Source: Campylobacteraceae bacterium
GTDB taxonomy: Bacteria > Campylobacterota > Campylobacteria > Campylobacterales > Sulfurospirillaceae
NCBI GenBank assembly: GCA_027013265.1
Contig: JALUXQ010000219.1
Location: forward strand, 1 to 30,437
Length of the DNA: 30,437 nucleotides
Reading direction: 5' to 3'
Shown here in pieces: positions 30,396 through 30,437 of this stretch. Position 1 is the stretch's first letter, and each line of letters begins with the position of its first letter. Below the pieces are notes generated by a model. The model was not told the origin of the DNA, did not search any database, and saw only the letters and a list, made by a program, of their open reading frames with translations. A program made the position numbers and the translations under genes.

Positions 30396-30437
30396 AGTTT
30401 CATCTCCATAATTCTTATTATTTTAACTTTTTTGAAA

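Larger units (their letters stand above)
29900..30437. mobile_element. Degenerate IS3-family element (538 bases without an intact gene)
   Basis: From the ClC stop to the window's right edge there is no intact gene. 29900-29957 is spacer that may hold the element's 3' end. The region then contains the OrfB C-terminal fragment, the nested palindrome and the OrfA N-terminal fragment, all consistent with one minus-strand IS3-family copy whose central kilobase has been lost. The terminal inverted repeats could not be identified, so the limits are approximate. Confidence 0.6.

Overview
The window is AT-rich, gene-dense chromosomal DNA that reads as a Campylobacterota genome, most like the free-living Sulfurimonas/Sulfurovum type. 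The evidence is a futalosine-pathway menaquinone gene (mqnD), a Csd4/Pgp1 cell-shape carboxypeptidase with the Gln-Glu-His zinc site, a CiaB-family protein, fliQ next to murB, and an AMIN/FtsB-like/eno/recA block. No tRNA, rRNA, prophage or CRISPR was seen.

Layout. 1-340: GC-rich 18-bp minisatellite forming a Gly-rich gene end, then a small lipoprotein with thrombospondin type 3 repeats. 460-1740: gltA on +, convergent with a minus-strand block (AMIN protein, FtsB-like protein, eno, recA; 1743-4932). 5061-7107: plus-strand mqnD, fliQ, murB, with an unusual inverted-repeat leader before fliQ. Murein synthesis (murB) ends at a terminator shared with the convergent acs unit (7128-9258). From 9421 to 26419 everything is on the minus strand: tsaD, two periplasmic murein peptidases, a Cache-PAS-GGDEF-EAL protein, uraA, dxr, cdsA, a small charged protein, an NFACT protein, then a thiamin operon thiC-thiS-thiG-thiH-thiD2E led by a TPP riboswitch, then a PilZ-like protein. 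26524-29899: ciaB and a ClC transporter on +. 29900-30437: wreck of an IS3-family element carrying a 276-bp nested palindrome.

How the genes fit together. The thi operon makes both halves of thiamin phosphate (ThiC: pyrimidine; ThiS/G/H: thiazole; ThiD2-ThiE: phosphorylation and coupling) and should be shut off by TPP through a riboswitch whose closing stem can pair with the thiC Shine-Dalgarno sequence. murB, csd4, the M15 peptidase, dxr (isoprenoid precursor for the lipid carrier), the AMIN protein and the FtsB-like protein all bear on the cell envelope. Two c-di-GMP-related proteins are present: one with intact GGDEF and EAL sites, and one with a degenerate GGDEF-like half plus a PilZ-like half. 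The second shares a divergent, physically overlapping promoter region with ciaB.

The least ordinary signals are the nested palindrome in the IS remnant, the switch-like leader of fliQ, the overlapping ciaB/PilZ promoters, the putative gluzincin site in CiaB, and a ClC protein with valine where exchangers carry the internal proton glutamate.
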